A stretch of DNA of 44,372 bases from JBBCJT01 sp037190665 (GTDB taxonomy: Bacteria; Pseudomonadota; Alphaproteobacteria; Acetobacterales; Acetobacteraceae). Below are positions 16,386-25,231 of this stretch, in pieces. The notes below the pieces were generated by a model, which did no database searches, was not told the origin of the DNA, and saw only the letters and a list, made by a program, of their open reading frames with translations. The stretch covers positions 1-44,372 of the forward strand of contig JBBCJT010000218.1 in NCBI GenBank assembly GCA_037190665.1. Reading direction: 5' to 3'. Every line of letters begins with the position of its first letter. Positions within the stretch are counted from its first letter, which is position 1. The position numbers and the translations under genes were made by a program.

Positions 16386-17795
16386 ATGGACCAGACCGCC
16401 CCCCAGGCCTACTCGCCCGCGACATTCCGCCCGCTCACCTTCCATGACGCGGTGCCGCGCTTCGCCGACGGATCGGACACGCCGCGCGCCTATCTGGAAC
16501 GCTGCCTGGAAACCATCGCCGCGCGCGAGCCCGAGGTGCTGGCCTTCGCCGCCCTGAACGAGGCCGGCGCGCGCGCCGCCGCCGATGCCGCCACCGCCCG
16601 CCACAAGGCCGGCAAGCCGCTCTCGCCCATCGATGGCATGCCGATCGGCGTGAAGGATCTGTACGAGACGCACGACATGCCCACGCAGATGGGCTGCGCG
16701 CTGTTCAAGGGAAACCATCCGGATCGCGACTCCGCGCTGGTGCAGGCGCTGCGCGCGGCGGGTGCGGTGATCGTCGGCAAGACGGTGACCACCGAGCTCG
16801 GCATGTCGCATCCCGGCCCGACGCGCCATCCGTTCGACCCGAAGCGGACGCCGGGCGGATCCTCCTCCGGCTCCGGCGCGGTGATCAGCGCGCGCATGCT
16901 GCCGGCGGCGATCGGCTCGCAGGTGGTGGGCAGCGTGGTCCGTCCCGCGTCCTTCAACGCCAACTGGGCGCTGAAGGTCAGCCAGGGCGCGCTGAACCGC
17001 GGCGAGCGGCAGGGGATGAGCCAGTCCACGATCGGCGTGCATGCCGGCAGTCCGCAGGACATGTGGTCGGTCGCCGTCGCCATCGCCCGCCGCGCGGGCG
17101 GCGATCCCGGTGCGCCGGGCCTCTATTTCACCGCCGAAGCGCCGCCCCCGCCGCTCCGGCCCCGCCGGCTCGCGGTGCTGGAGACGGAGGGCTGGGCGGT
17201 CGCACATCCGGGCGCGCTGGCGGCATTCGAGCAGGCGGTCGCGGCGCTCACGGCCGAGGGCGTGGCGGTGCTGCGCCGCGGCGATCATCCGCTGGTGGAG
17301 ATGCTGGAACAGCGCGTCGCCGAGGCGATGGCGCTGTCGCGCGACGTCGTCTCCTACGAGACCGCGTGGTCGCTGAACAACCTCATGCGCAAGGACCCGT
17401 CCGGCCTGTCGAACAGCCTCAAGGCGCGGCTCAAACTCGGCAACGAGATCACGCTGGAGGCGTACCGCGCGCGGCTGGCGCAGCGGGAGGAGATGCGCCG
17501 GGCGCAGGCCGCGCTCGCGGGCGAGGTGGACGGCTTCATCGGGCTCGCCGCCTGCGGGCCGGCGCCGCTGCTGGGCGATACCGGCGGCACCATGCTCGGC
17601 ATCACCCACACCACCGGCAACCCGGCGATGAACACCGCCAGCTCCGCGCTCGGCTGCCCGGTGGTGACGGTGCCGGTCATGGCAGTGGAGGGCATGCCGG
17701 TCGCGCTCGCGATCACCGCCCAGCCGCATCAGGACGAACGGGCGGCAGCGATCGCGCGCTGGGTGGGCGAGACGGTCAGGCCGATCGTGGTGTGA
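16386..17795 (+). CDS. Amidase signature family hydrolase
   Basis: 469-residue amidase. The Ser-cisSer-Lys triad is visible: Lys90 in PIGVKDLYET, the GGSSSGSG loop (157-164) and the nucleophile Ser183 in GSQVVGSVVRPAS, where VVG replaces the more common TGG. The C-terminal half is shorter than in GatA. It begins 88 bp after the aldolase, so it may belong to the same operon, but no metabolic link is obvious. The natural amide is unknown. Confidence 0.87.
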   Translation: MDQTAPQAYSPATFRPLTFHDAVPRFADGSDTPRAYLERCLETIAAREPEVLAFAALNEAGARAAADAATARHKAGKPLSPIDGMPIGVKDLYETHDMPTQMGCALFKGNHPDRDSALVQALRAAGAVIVGKTVTTELGMSHPGPTRHPFDPKRTPGGSSSGSGAVISARMLPAAIGSQVVGSVVRPASFNANWALKVSQGALNRGERQGMSQSTIGVHAGSPQDMWSVAVAIARRAGGDPGAPGLYFTAEAPPPPLRPRRLAVLETEGWAVAHPGALAAFEQAVAALTAEGVAVLRRGDHPLVEMLEQRVAEAMALSRDVVSYETAWSLNNLMRKDPSGLSNSLKARLKLGNEITLEAYRARLAQREEMRRAQAALAGEVDGFIGLAACGPAPLLGDTGGTMLGITHTTGNPAMNTASSALGCPVVTVPVMAVEGMPVALAITAQPHQDERAAAIARWVGETVRPIVV

Positions 17796-17990
17796 TGCGG
17801 CGGGGCCTTGCCGGTGGCTTCTCGTCGGCGAGGTGACCGGTATCCGCGTGCGGAGATGGCGAGGCGGCAGGGCTATACGACCGGCATTCACCGACTCATG
17901 AGGCCACGCCCCCACACGCCGGCCCTCTCCCCCGAAGCCGGTAGGGAGGTTCTTCGTCCTCTCGCCTGATATCGCGGAAGGCGGACTACT

Positions 17991-18136
17991 TCTCCCTCTC
18001 CCGCTTGCGGGAGAGGGCCGGGGTGAGGGTGGCCCCACCAGCACCACGGCGGGATTTCGCCTCTTCGCGGAACCCTCACCCTCCCGCGCCAGCGCGGGCC
18101 CCTCCCTCTCCCGCCCGGCGGGAGAGGGGATCCTGC
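17991..18136. repeat. REP/BIME double-hairpin element, copy 1
   Basis: About 146 bp with a hairpin at each end: CTCTCCCGCTTGCGGGAGAG on the left and CTCTCCCGCCCGGCGGGAGAG on the right, joined by CCGGGGTGAGGG and CCCTCACCCTCCCGCGC...GCGCGGGC blocks. It fills much of the 495-bp gap 17796-18290 between the amidase and the OmpA gene. The rest of that gap has degenerate repeat pieces and no convincing gene. Same orientation as copy 3, opposite to copies 2, 4 and 5. Confidence 0.9.
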
Positions 18137-18243
18137 GAACCGTGCTTTCCTTTCCACAGAACTCCCGCCTGCGTGGGTCGGGATGAGGGTCGGTGGCCTG
18201 CAGGACCTATCGGATTGGCCGAGATGACGCCGCCGAGCCCTAC

Positions 18244-18270
18244 GGTGGGGAGGGAAATCCCTCTCCCACC
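18244..18270 (-). terminator. Hairpin downstream of the DUF3060-OmpA gene
   Basis: GGTGGGGAGGGA and TCCCTCTCCCACC face each other around a two-base loop, with one G-T pair, 20 bp past the stop of the minus-strand OmpA gene. No long T tract follows, so termination is only probable; it could also be a decayed repeat hairpin. Confidence 0.45.
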
Positions 18271-18290
18271 CAGGCCATCCAACGCCCGCC

Positions 18291-19061
18291 CTACCGCTCC
18301 AGCAGTATCTCCACGCGGCGGTTCCGCGCGCGCGAGGCGTCATTGGTGTTCGGCGTGGCGGGGTTCGCCTCGCCGCGGCCCTCGATCGTCACCGGGACGT
18401 CGATCCGGCCCTGGCTGACCAGCCACCGCTCTACGGACCGCGCGCGCCGGGCCGAGAGGTCGAGGTTGTAGGCCTCCGCACCGATATCGTCGGTGTAGCC
18501 GACGACACGCAGCCGGGCGGGCCGGATCTCGCGGATGAACTCCGCCAGCCGCGACAGCCGCGCCATGGATTCCTGCCGCAGCGCGTCCTGGTCGAAGCCG
18601 AAGAACACGTCGTTGGGCAGCGTCACCATCAGCCCGCGATCGGTCTGCACCACCGCCATGTCGGGGCCGAGGCGCTGGGCGTAATCCGGCGCGGCGGGCG
18701 GGGCCGCCGCGATCGCGCTCAGCGAGCCGATCGGCTGCATCGTGCTGGCCGCGCCCGTCGTCGTGAAGCGCGGCGCGGCACCCGTGCCGCGCAGCATCCA
18801 GCCGAACTGCGTGGCATCGCCGCGGATGTCCACGGCGGCACCCGGCGCCAGCTCCGCCTCGATGCGGTTGGCGTTGCCGTTCACGCTCACCGCCCGGCAG
18901 CCGCCGGCGAGCACGTATTCGTTGGAATTGCCGGTGACGACGACGTTGCGGCCGCCACAATCGACCCGCTCCCGGCGCGAATTGCCGTTGAGCGCGACAT
19001 CCTGCGCCATCGCCGGCAGCGCGACGATGCCGGCGAGCAGGCAGAGCGAAAGCGCACGCAT
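18291..19061 (-). CDS. Exported DUF3060-OmpA domain protein
   Basis: 256-residue envelope protein. A signal peptide (MRALSLCLLAGIVALPAMAQ) is followed by a short beta-rich DUF3060-like region (about 25-90) with repeated NGNSxRxxV/TGNSNEYVLAGG-type strands, a linker, then a C-terminal OmpA-like peptidoglycan-binding domain (about 145-256) with FGFDQDALR, VVGYTDDIGAEAYN and ARNRRVEI. The Asp and Arg that grip diaminopimelate are present. It probably tethers the outer layer to peptidoglycan. Repeats flank it on both sides. Confidence 0.85.
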   Translation of the reverse strand: MRALSLCLLAGIVALPAMAQDVALNGNSRRERVDCGGRNVVVTGNSNEYVLAGGCRAVSVNGNANRIEAELAPGAAVDIRGDATQFGWMLRGTGAAPRFTTTGAASTMQPIGSLSAIAAAPPAAPDYAQRLGPDMAVVQTDRGLMVTLPNDVFFGFDQDALRQESMARLSRLAEFIREIRPARLRVVGYTDDIGAEAYNLDLSARRARSVERWLVSQGRIDVPVTIEGRGEANPATPNTNDASRARNRRVEILLER

Positions 19062-19189
19062 AGGCTTCCTCCCGGACTGATTGCCGGGAAAACGCGCCGG
19101 CCAAGGCCAGGGTTGCGGCGGAGTGTCCCGCCACCCCCGCCCCTCCCTGCACGCGGGAGCTTTGCGGCAAGGAAAGCACGATCCGCGAA

Positions 19190-19332
19190 ATCCCCTCTCC
19201 CGCCCGGCGGGAGAGGGAGGGGCCCGCGCTTGCGCGGGAGGGTGAGGGCACGCGCGTGAAGGCGAGACCTCAGCGTGGTGCTCGCGGAGCTACCCTCACC
19301 CCGGCCCTCTCCCGCAAGCGGGAGAGGGAGAG
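19190..19332. repeat. REP/BIME double-hairpin element, copy 2
   Basis: Inverted relative to copy 1, with outer hairpins CTCTCCCGCCCGGCGGGAGAG and CTCTCCCGCAAGCGGGAGAG and the same inner GGGTGAGGG/CCCTCACCCC blocks. It occupies the 368-bp gap 19062-19429 between the OmpA and oxidoreductase genes. I see no gene in that gap; the OmpA promoter should lie in 19062-19180. Confidence 0.9.
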
Positions 19333-19429
19333 ACAGCGCAGCCGTTTCGCAAAGCCCCGCACGCGGCAGAGACGATTCCCCCTCCACGGAGCGGAGGGGG
19401 ACAACGTCAACGCATGGTGGGGCGCGCCG

Positions 19430-20440
19430 TCAGAAGCCTTCCAGCACGATCTTGCCACGCACCTGGCCGCCCTCCAGCGCCGCATGGGCCCGCATCAGGT
19501 TGGCGGCGGTGATGCGGCCGTAATTCTCCGTCATCGTCGTGCGCAGGATGCCGCGATCCACCAGCGTGGCCACCTCGTCGAGCAGCCGGTGCTGGGCGAC
19601 CTTGTCCGGCGTGTCGAAGACCGGGCGGGTGAACATCCACTCGCAATGCACGGAGACCGACTTGCGCATAACGTCGCGCACGTCCACCGGCCCCTGCGCC
19701 TCGATCAGCGCGATGCGGCCCTGCGGCGCGACCAGCTCGGCGGCCGCCTTCCAGTTGCGCTCGGTGGTGTTGGTGGAGAACACGTAGCGCGGGGTGACGT
19801 TCAGCGCCCGGAGCTGCGCGACGAGGTCGCCCGAATGGTCGACCACATCATGCGCGCCGAGCGAGAGGCACCATTCCCGCGTCTCCGGCCGGGACGCGGT
19901 GGCGATCACGCGCAAGCCGGTCAGCCGCCGCGCGAGCTGGATCGCGATCGAGCCCACCCCGCCCGCACCGCCGATGATCAGCAGCGCGGCCCCGTCGGCG
20001 GGCGCGTTGCGGGCGATCTGCAGCCGGTCGAACAGCGCCTCCCATGCCGTGATCGCGGTCAGCGGCAGGGCGGCCGCCTCGGCGAAGGACAGGGTCTTGG
20101 GCTTTCGCCCGACGATGCGCTCGTCGACCACGTGCAGCGGCGCGTTGGTGCCCGGCCGGTCGATGCTGCCGGCGTAGTAGACCTCGTCGCCCGGCCGCAG
20201 CAGCGAGGCTTCCGGCCCCGTGGCGCGCACCACGCCGGCGGCGTCGAAGCCCAGCACCTTGGGCTCGCCCAGCGGATCGCCGCCGCGGCGGACCTTGGTG
20301 TCCACCGGGTTCACCGACACCGCGCGGATCTCCACCAGCAGCTCGTGGCCGCGGGGCGGCGCCGGGTCGCGGACCTCGACATCGATCAGCGCCTCCGGAT
20401 CGTCGGCCGGGCGCGAGTGCGTGTAGGCGACGGCCTTCAT
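19430..20440 (-). CDS. Zinc-binding-alcohol-dehydrogenase-family MDR oxidoreductase
   Basis: 336-residue medium-chain reductase. The N-terminal GroES-like half has SVNPVDTKVR and VLGFDAAGVV; the Rossmann half has IIGGAGGVGSIAIQLARRL. The zinc-coordinating Cys/His cluster of true alcohol dehydrogenases is absent, so it resembles the quinone-oxidoreductase-like zinc-binding ADH family 1 rather than a zinc enzyme. NADPH is the likely cofactor. It is followed on the same strand by nothing coupled; the DUF1489 gene lies upstream by 46 bp and may share a transcript. Confidence 0.9.
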   Translation of the reverse strand: MKAVAYTHSRPADDPEALIDVEVRDPAPPRGHELLVEIRAVSVNPVDTKVRRGGDPLGEPKVLGFDAAGVVRATGPEASLLRPGDEVYYAGSIDRPGTNAPLHVVDERIVGRKPKTLSFAEAAALPLTAITAWEALFDRLQIARNAPADGAALLIIGGAGGVGSIAIQLARRLTGLRVIATASRPETREWCLSLGAHDVVDHSGDLVAQLRALNVTPRYVFSTNTTERNWKAAAELVAPQGRIALIEAQGPVDVRDVMRKSVSVHCEWMFTRPVFDTPDKVAQHRLLDEVATLVDRGILRTTMTENYGRITAANLMRAHAALEGGQVRGKIVLEGF

Positions 20441-20486
20441 TCGTGTCTCCTTCCGCGAGTGGCGCCCAGCGGCGCCGCGTTGAAGC

Positions 20487-20909
20487 CTACAGCAGGCAGA
20501 GCGTGGCCAGCTCGCGCCGCAGGGCGGGCGGCATCGCGGCCTCGCCCCGCCCCGGCCGGCTCATTCCGAGATCGGGCGGCGCGTCGTCGGCCGCAAGATA
20601 GCGCCAGCCCTGGAAGGCACGCATCGGCCGCGCCTCGACCTGCACCAGCTTCGGGTCGAGGATCAGCCCCGCGCAGGAGGTGCCGTCGTCCCACGCCTCC
20701 TGGCGAATCTCCACGATGCGCTGGCGCACCAGCACCACGCCGGTGACGACCCAGTAGATCGACCCGCCGGCCACGATCTCCTCGGCGCGGCGGGGGAACA
20801 TCCGCGTCTGGTGGCGCAGCGGCGGGTCCGACACGGCGCGCGCCGCCTGGCGCTCGGCGAGATGCGCCAGATCGCGGATGCCGACGGCGAGCTTCACCAG
20901 ATGCAGCAT
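20487..20909 (-). CDS. DUF1489 family protein
   Basis: 140-residue conserved alphaproteobacterial protein of unknown role. The N-terminal MLHLVKLAVGIRDLAHL, central TRMFPRRAEEIVAGGSIYWVV, and IVEIRQEAWDDGTSCAGLILDPKLVQVEARPMRAFQGWRYL are characteristic blocks of DUF1489. The start at 20909 was chosen because the conserved family sequence begins there, although the frame is open for a further 1.6 kb upstream as the antisense shadow of kamA. Function cannot be predicted from context. Confidence 0.85.
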   Translation of the reverse strand: MLHLVKLAVGIRDLAHLAERQAARAVSDPPLRHQTRMFPRRAEEIVAGGSIYWVVTGVVLVRQRIVEIRQEAWDDGTSCAGLILDPKLVQVEARPMRAFQGWRYLAADDAPPDLGMSRPGRGEAAMPPALRRELATLCLL

Positions 20910-21245
20910 CCGCCCAGTCTGGCGCAGCCGCCGAGTCCGGCAAGAGCGCCCCCGGCATGGCCGCCCCGCCGGGGAGAGCGGCTCGGGCTCTACAGTAAAA
21001 CCGCGCGCGACGACTGCGCGGGCTCGGGGGCCGACAGTATTCGACCGCGCGCGGGTCCGGCCGCGCAGCGCGGGCGGTCCCGCAACCCTTGGCGGGGGGC
21101 CGCGTTGCGGGGCGGACGGGCGGAAGATGAACGGGAAGAAATCATTGATCGCCGTGTCCGATCTGTATTTGCTGCGCGCTGCGGAGCGATTCGCCGTCGC
21201 GCCCGCCCGGGGAGCACACCCCCGGCCATCACGGAAGGGAACATC
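20910..21245. other. Intergenic region between the DUF1489 gene and kamA
   Basis: 336 bp separate two divergent genes. The part next to kamA is less GC-rich (about 21125-21180). CTACAGTAAAA near 20990 is a possible -10 for kamA, but no convincing -35 pairs with it. GGGAAGG-type sequence just before 21246 can serve as the kamA ribosome-binding site. No RNA gene or convincing small protein is seen. Confidence 0.5.
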
Positions 21246-22511
21246 ATGGACAACGAGTCGGAGCTCGCTTCCGCCGAGCCTCCGTCCGCCGTGCCGACCG
21301 CCGCGACGCTCTCGCGGCCCCTGTTTCCAGCCACCGTCAAGGACCGCGAGCGGGTCGCACCCTTCCCGCAATCCGAGCGCAGCCGCGCCTTCCGCCGCCG
21401 CTTCTATCCGCACGCCGCATCCACCGACTGGAACGACTGGCGCTGGCAGCTCCAGCACCGCATCCGCGACCTGCGCGAACTCGCCCGCATCATCCGCCTG
21501 TCCGGGGAGGAGCGCGACGCGGTCGCGCGGCATGTCGGCCCGCTGCCAGTGGGCATCACGCCCTACTACGCCTCGCTGCTGAGCGAGCACGATGCCGACC
21601 AGCCGCTGCGGCGGACGCATGTGCCGGTCAACGGCGAATACCTGCGCACGCCGGGCGAGGCGGACGATCCGCTGGGCGAGGACCACGATGCCGCCGTGCC
21701 CGGCCTCGTGCACCGCTATCCCGACCGCGTGCTGTTCCTGACCACCGGCTTCTGCTCCACCTACTGCCGCTACTGCACGCGCAGCCGCATGGTCGGCGGC
21801 GGCGGCGAGTACACGTTCAGCGTGAAGCAGTGGGAGCGCGCGATCGCGTACATCGCCGCGCGCCCGCAGATCCGCGACGTGCTGCTGTCCGGCGGCGATC
21901 CGCTGACGATCGCGACCGACAAGCTGGAATGGCTGCTGTCGCGGCTGCGCGCGATCCCGCATGTCGAGTTCCTGCGCATCGGCACCAAGGTGCCGGTGGT
22001 GCTGCCGCAGCGCATCACCCGCGACCTGACGCGCATGCTGCGCCGCTACCACCCGCTGTGGATGTCGATCCATTTCACGCATCCGGACGAGCTGACGCCG
22101 GAGGTCGCGGAGAGCACCGCGCGGCTCGCCGATGCGGGCATCCCGCTGGGGTCGCAGACGGTGCTGCTGAAGGGCATCAACGACGACCTGCCCACCATGC
22201 GCACGCTGATGCACGGGCTGCTGAAGCTGCGGGTGAAGCCGTACTACCTGTACCAGTGCGACCCGATCACCGGCTCGGCGCATTTCCGCACGCCGGTCGA
22301 GACGGGGGTGAGGATCATCGAGGGGCTGCGCGGTCACACGACCGGCTATGCGGTGCCGCAGTTCGTGATCGACGCGCCGGGCGGCGGCGGCAAGATCCCG
22401 CTGCTGCCGGACTACGTGGTGGGCCGCGACGGCGACGACCTGCTGCTGCGCAACTTCGAGGGCAACACCTACCGCTACCCCGACCCCGGCGGACGCATCG
22501 GCGGCCCGTGA
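21246..22511 (+). CDS. kamA: Lysine 2,3-aminomutase (KamA family radical SAM enzyme)
   Basis: 421-residue radical SAM/PLP enzyme converting L-lysine to beta-lysine. CSTYCRYC (Cys170, Cys174, Cys177) binds the 4Fe-4S cluster, DVLLSGGDPLT is the SAM-contact segment, and Lys383 in IDAPGGGGKIPLLP is the expected PLP lysine. At 421 residues it matches lysine 2,3-aminomutase rather than the shorter EF-P modifying EpmB, and no epmA/efp lies nearby. The start ATCATGG at 21246 follows a purine-rich stretch; longer upstream frames are non-coding in character. Downstream, past a REP element, are two ATP-grasp genes, the second carrying an acetyltransferase domain. Confidence 0.9.
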   Translation: MDNESELASAEPPSAVPTAATLSRPLFPATVKDRERVAPFPQSERSRAFRRRFYPHAASTDWNDWRWQLQHRIRDLRELARIIRLSGEERDAVARHVGPLPVGITPYYASLLSEHDADQPLRRTHVPVNGEYLRTPGEADDPLGEDHDAAVPGLVHRYPDRVLFLTTGFCSTYCRYCTRSRMVGGGGEYTFSVKQWERAIAYIAARPQIRDVLLSGGDPLTIATDKLEWLLSRLRAIPHVEFLRIGTKVPVVLPQRITRDLTRMLRRYHPLWMSIHFTHPDELTPEVAESTARLADAGIPLGSQTVLLKGINDDLPTMRTLMHGLLKLRVKPYYLYQCDPITGSAHFRTPVETGVRIIEGLRGHTTGYAVPQFVIDAPGGGGKIPLLPDYVVGRDGDDLLLRNFEGNTYRYPDPGGRIGGP

Positions 22512-22629
22512 TCCGCGCGACTGCCGCACCCTTTCGCCCTGGAAGAGCGACACGCGAGAGCCTTACGAAATGGTCGTGACCTTCCCCCTTTCCCGCCAAT
22601 GGAAGCGCCGCGAACCGGCTGCGCCGTTT

Positions 22630-22775
22630 CTCCCTCTCCCGCCTGCGGGAGAGGGCCGGGGTGAGGGTGTGTCCGCAGGCGTGACGCTGAGGTCGCGCAT
22701 GCGCGCACGTTCCCTCACCCTCCCGCGCAGGCGCGGGCCCCTCCCTCTCCCGCAGGCGGGAGAGGGGATCCTGCG
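22630..22775. repeat. REP/BIME double-hairpin element, copy 3
   Basis: Same orientation as copy 1, with hairpins CTCTCCCGCCTGCGGGAGAG and CTCTCCCGCAGGCGGGAGAG and inner CGCGCAGGCGCG arm. It lies in the 279-bp gap between kamA and the first ATP-grasp gene and ends about 15 bp before that start, so it will be part of any kamA-ligase transcript and could affect mRNA decay or partial termination. Confidence 0.9.
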
Positions 22776-22790
22776 CGACGCAGGACGGCG

Positions 22791-23786
22791 ATGACCGTGC
22801 CGGGGCCACTCCGCATCGGCCTGACCTACGATCTCGCATCCGACTGGGCGGCGGACGGGCTGTCCGGGCAGGACCTCGCCGAGTTCGACGCGCCCGAGAC
22901 GATCGACGCCATCGCAGCCGTCCTCGCCGCCCGCGGCTGCGCGGTGGATCGGATCGGCCGCGCCCGCGCCCTGCTGCCGCGCCTGCTCGCGGAGGAGCGG
23001 TGGGACCTCGTCTTCAACATCTGCGAGGGCCGGCGCGGCTTGGCGCGGGAGGCGCTGGTACCCGCGCTGCTGGAGGAATGGGGCATCCCCTGCGCGATGT
23101 CCGACGCCGCCACGCTCGCCGCCACGCACCGCAAGGACCACGCCAAACGCATCGCCCGTGACCAGGGCGTGCCGACCGCCGATTTCGCCGTGCTGACGGA
23201 GCCGGACGAGGCCATCACCCTCGCCTTCCCGGTCTTCGCCAAGCCGGTCGCCGAGGGCACGGGCAAGGGCATCTCCGGCGCCTCGCTCTGCCATGACGCG
23301 GCGGCGCTGCGCGACGTGGCGGCCATGCTGATCGGCCGCTTCGATCAGCCGGTGCTGGTGGAAAGCTGGCTGCCGGGGCGCGAGTTCACCGTGGGCATCG
23401 TCGGCGCGGGCGAACCCGTCGCGGCGATGGAGGTGATGATGACCGAGGCCGCCGAGAGCGGCGCCTATGGCTGGCTGAACAAGAAGGACTACGAGGGCCG
23501 CATGCGCTACCGCCTCGCCGGCGATGCGGAGGCGCTGGCGGCGCGGGACGTGGCGGTGGCGGCGTGGCGCGCGCTGGGCTGCCGCGACGGCGGCCGCGTG
23601 GACGTGCGCAGCGACGCGCACGGCCGTCCGCACTTCATCGAGATCAACCCGCTGCCCGGCCTGCATCCAGTGGACAGCGACCTCGTGATCCTCGCCGGGC
23701 TCGCGGGCTGGTCCTACGACCGGCTGCTCGCGACCATCGTCGGCCATGCCTGCGCACGGAACGGGCTGCCATGGCGCGCTGTCTGA
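22791..23786 (+). CDS. ATP-grasp ligase, D-Ala-D-Ala ligase-like (1)
   Basis: 331-residue ATP-grasp enzyme. LVFNICEG (about 73-80) and REALVPALLEEWGIPCAMSD are the N-terminal substrate-loop blocks of D-Ala-D-Ala ligase relatives; HRKDHAKRIARDQGVPTADF and FPVFAKPVAEGTGKGI form the ATP lid; VDVRSDAHGRPHFIEINPLPG (ending at 290) carries the metal ligands. It is not near murein genes and differs from Ddl in its active-site loops, so it probably joins other amino acids. Its end overlaps the next ligase gene by 16 bp, indicating a coupled pair. Confidence 0.87.
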   Translation: MTVPGPLRIGLTYDLASDWAADGLSGQDLAEFDAPETIDAIAAVLAARGCAVDRIGRARALLPRLLAEERWDLVFNICEGRRGLAREALVPALLEEWGIPCAMSDAATLAATHRKDHAKRIARDQGVPTADFAVLTEPDEAITLAFPVFAKPVAEGTGKGISGASLCHDAAALRDVAAMLIGRFDQPVLVESWLPGREFTVGIVGAGEPVAAMEVMMTEAAESGAYGWLNKKDYEGRMRYRLAGDAEALAARDVAVAAWRALGCRDGGRVDVRSDAHGRPHFIEINPLPGLHPVDSDLVILAGLAGWSYDRLLATIVGHACARNGLPWRAV

Positions 23787-25231
23787 TCCTGCACCAGCAC
23801 GTCCCGGCCGATGCGCCGCCGGACGAGCAGGACGTGCTGGAGGAGATCGCGGCGGTCGAAGCCGCCCTGCGCGCGCTCGGCTGGGAGACGTCGCGCCGCG
23901 CCCTGGGCCTCGACCTGTCGGGTGCGGCTGCGGCGCTCGCCGCCGATCCGCCCGACCTCGTCTTCAACATGGTCGAGAGCCTGCCCGGGGCCGGCGCAGG
24001 CGGCCCGCTCGCGGCGGCGGCCCCCGCCCTGCTCGCGGCACTCGGCCTGCGCTTCACCGGCAACGGGCTCGCCGCCATCGCGCTCACCGCCGACAAGCGC
24101 GCGACCAAGGCGGCGCTGCGCGCGGCCGGCGTGGCGGTGCCGCCGGAGGCCGATGCCTGGGCGGGGCGCTTCATCGTCAAGCACGCGCGCGAGCATGCGA
24201 GCTTCGGGCTCGGCGCGGAGTCGGTGGTCGCGGAACGCCCCGATCCGCCGCCGGGCTGGTTCGCCGAGGCCTATATCGACGGGCGCGAGTTCAATGTCGC
24301 CCTCGTCGGCCCGGTCGACGCGCCGGAAGCCCTGCCGGTGGCGGAGATGGAATTCGCCGCGGACTGGCCCGCACACATCCCGCGCATCCTCGACTACGCC
24401 GGCAAGTGGGAGCCGGAGCATCCGCTCTATGCCAAGGCATGGCGGCGGTTCGACACGGTGCCGGACGCGCTCGCCCGCCGCCTCGTCCGCATCGCGCGGC
24501 AGGCTTGGGCGGCGACGCAGTGCAGCGGCTATGCGCGGGTGGATTTCCGCGTGGCGCGCGACGGCACGCCATATGTGCTGGAGGTCAACACCAATCCCTG
24601 CCTGACGCCGGAGATGGGCATCGCCGCGGCGGCGGAGCAGGCGGGCTGGTCTTACTCCGACCTGATCGCGCGCATCGTCGCCGCCGCGATGCCGGCGCCC
24701 GTTGCTGCGGTGACGCGGCCGGTGCGGCGCGATCCGCCGCCGGTCGCGTTGCGGCGGCATCTGGTGCGGGGCGACGATGCCGCCATCGGCGCGCTGGTCC
24801 GCGCCACCGGCTTCTTCACCGAGGCGGAGTGCGCGGTGGCGGTGGAACTCGCCGAGGACAGGCTGCGGCATGGCGCGGCGTCCTCCTACCGCTTCCTGAT
24901 CGCGGAGCAGCCGCACGGGCAGATGCTCGGCTATGCCTGCCTCGGGCCGACGGCGTGCACGGAGAGTGCGTGGGACCTGTACTGGATCGCGGTGCATCCG
25001 CTGGCGCAGGGCAGCGGCCTCGGGCGGCGTCTCGCCGATGCGGCGATGGCGGAGATGCAGGCGGAAGGCGGTACGCGGCTCTACGCGGAGACGGCGAGCA
25101 AGCCGCTCTACGCGCCGACGCGGCGCTTCTATGCGGGGGCGGGGTTCACGCTGGTCGCGGAGGTGCCGGATTTCTACGCGCCGGGGGATGCGAAGCAGAT
25201 CTGGGTGCGGACGGATCAGGGGGTCGGCTGA
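23771..25231 (+). CDS. ATP-grasp ligase fused to a GNAT acetyltransferase
   Basis: 486-residue two-domain protein. Residues 1-305 form a D-Ala-D-Ala ligase-like ATP-grasp domain (LVFNMVESLPGAG at 63-75, TADKRATKAALRAAGV, IVKHAREHASFG, EVNTNPCLTPEMG from 271). After a Pro/Ala-rich linker (about 306-325), residues 326-486 form a GNAT domain with the acetyl-CoA motif HPLAQGSGLGRRLADA (409-424). The start at 23771 lies inside the end of the first ligase gene. Together with kamA it suggests acetylation and ligation of beta-lysine or a derivative; the product is unknown. Fusion is real in this frame, with no internal stop. Confidence 0.85.
   Translation: MARCLILHQHVPADAPPDEQDVLEEIAAVEAALRALGWETSRRALGLDLSGAAAALAADPPDLVFNMVESLPGAGAGGPLAAAAPALLAALGLRFTGNGLAAIALTADKRATKAALRAAGVAVPPEADAWAGRFIVKHAREHASFGLGAESVVAERPDPPPGWFAEAYIDGREFNVALVGPVDAPEALPVAEMEFAADWPAHIPRILDYAGKWEPEHPLYAKAWRRFDTVPDALARRLVRIARQAWAATQCSGYARVDFRVARDGTPYVLEVNTNPCLTPEMGIAAAAEQAGWSYSDLIARIVAAAMPAPVAAVTRPVRRDPPPVALRRHLVRGDDAAIGALVRATGFFTEAECAVAVELAEDRLRHGAASSYRFLIAEQPHGQMLGYACLGPTACTESAWDLYWIAVHPLAQGSGLGRRLADAAMAEMQAEGGTRLYAETASKPLYAPTRRFYAGAGFTLVAEVPDFYAPGDAKQIWVRTDQGVG

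Noticed and set aside
17991..18136. Possible CRISPR array in the repeated CTCTCCCGC hairpins
   Set aside because: Only two stems per locus, no regular spacers, no cas genes; structure fits REP/BIME elements.
21246..22511. KamA as EpmB, the EF-P modifying enzyme
   Set aside because: Length of 421 residues and the lack of epmA or efp nearby favour true lysine 2,3-aminomutase, though lysine specificity is unproven.
22791..25231. ATP-grasp genes as cell-wall D-Ala-D-Ala ligases
   Set aside because: Not in a mur/fts cluster, present as a divergent pair with a GNAT fusion, and follow kamA.
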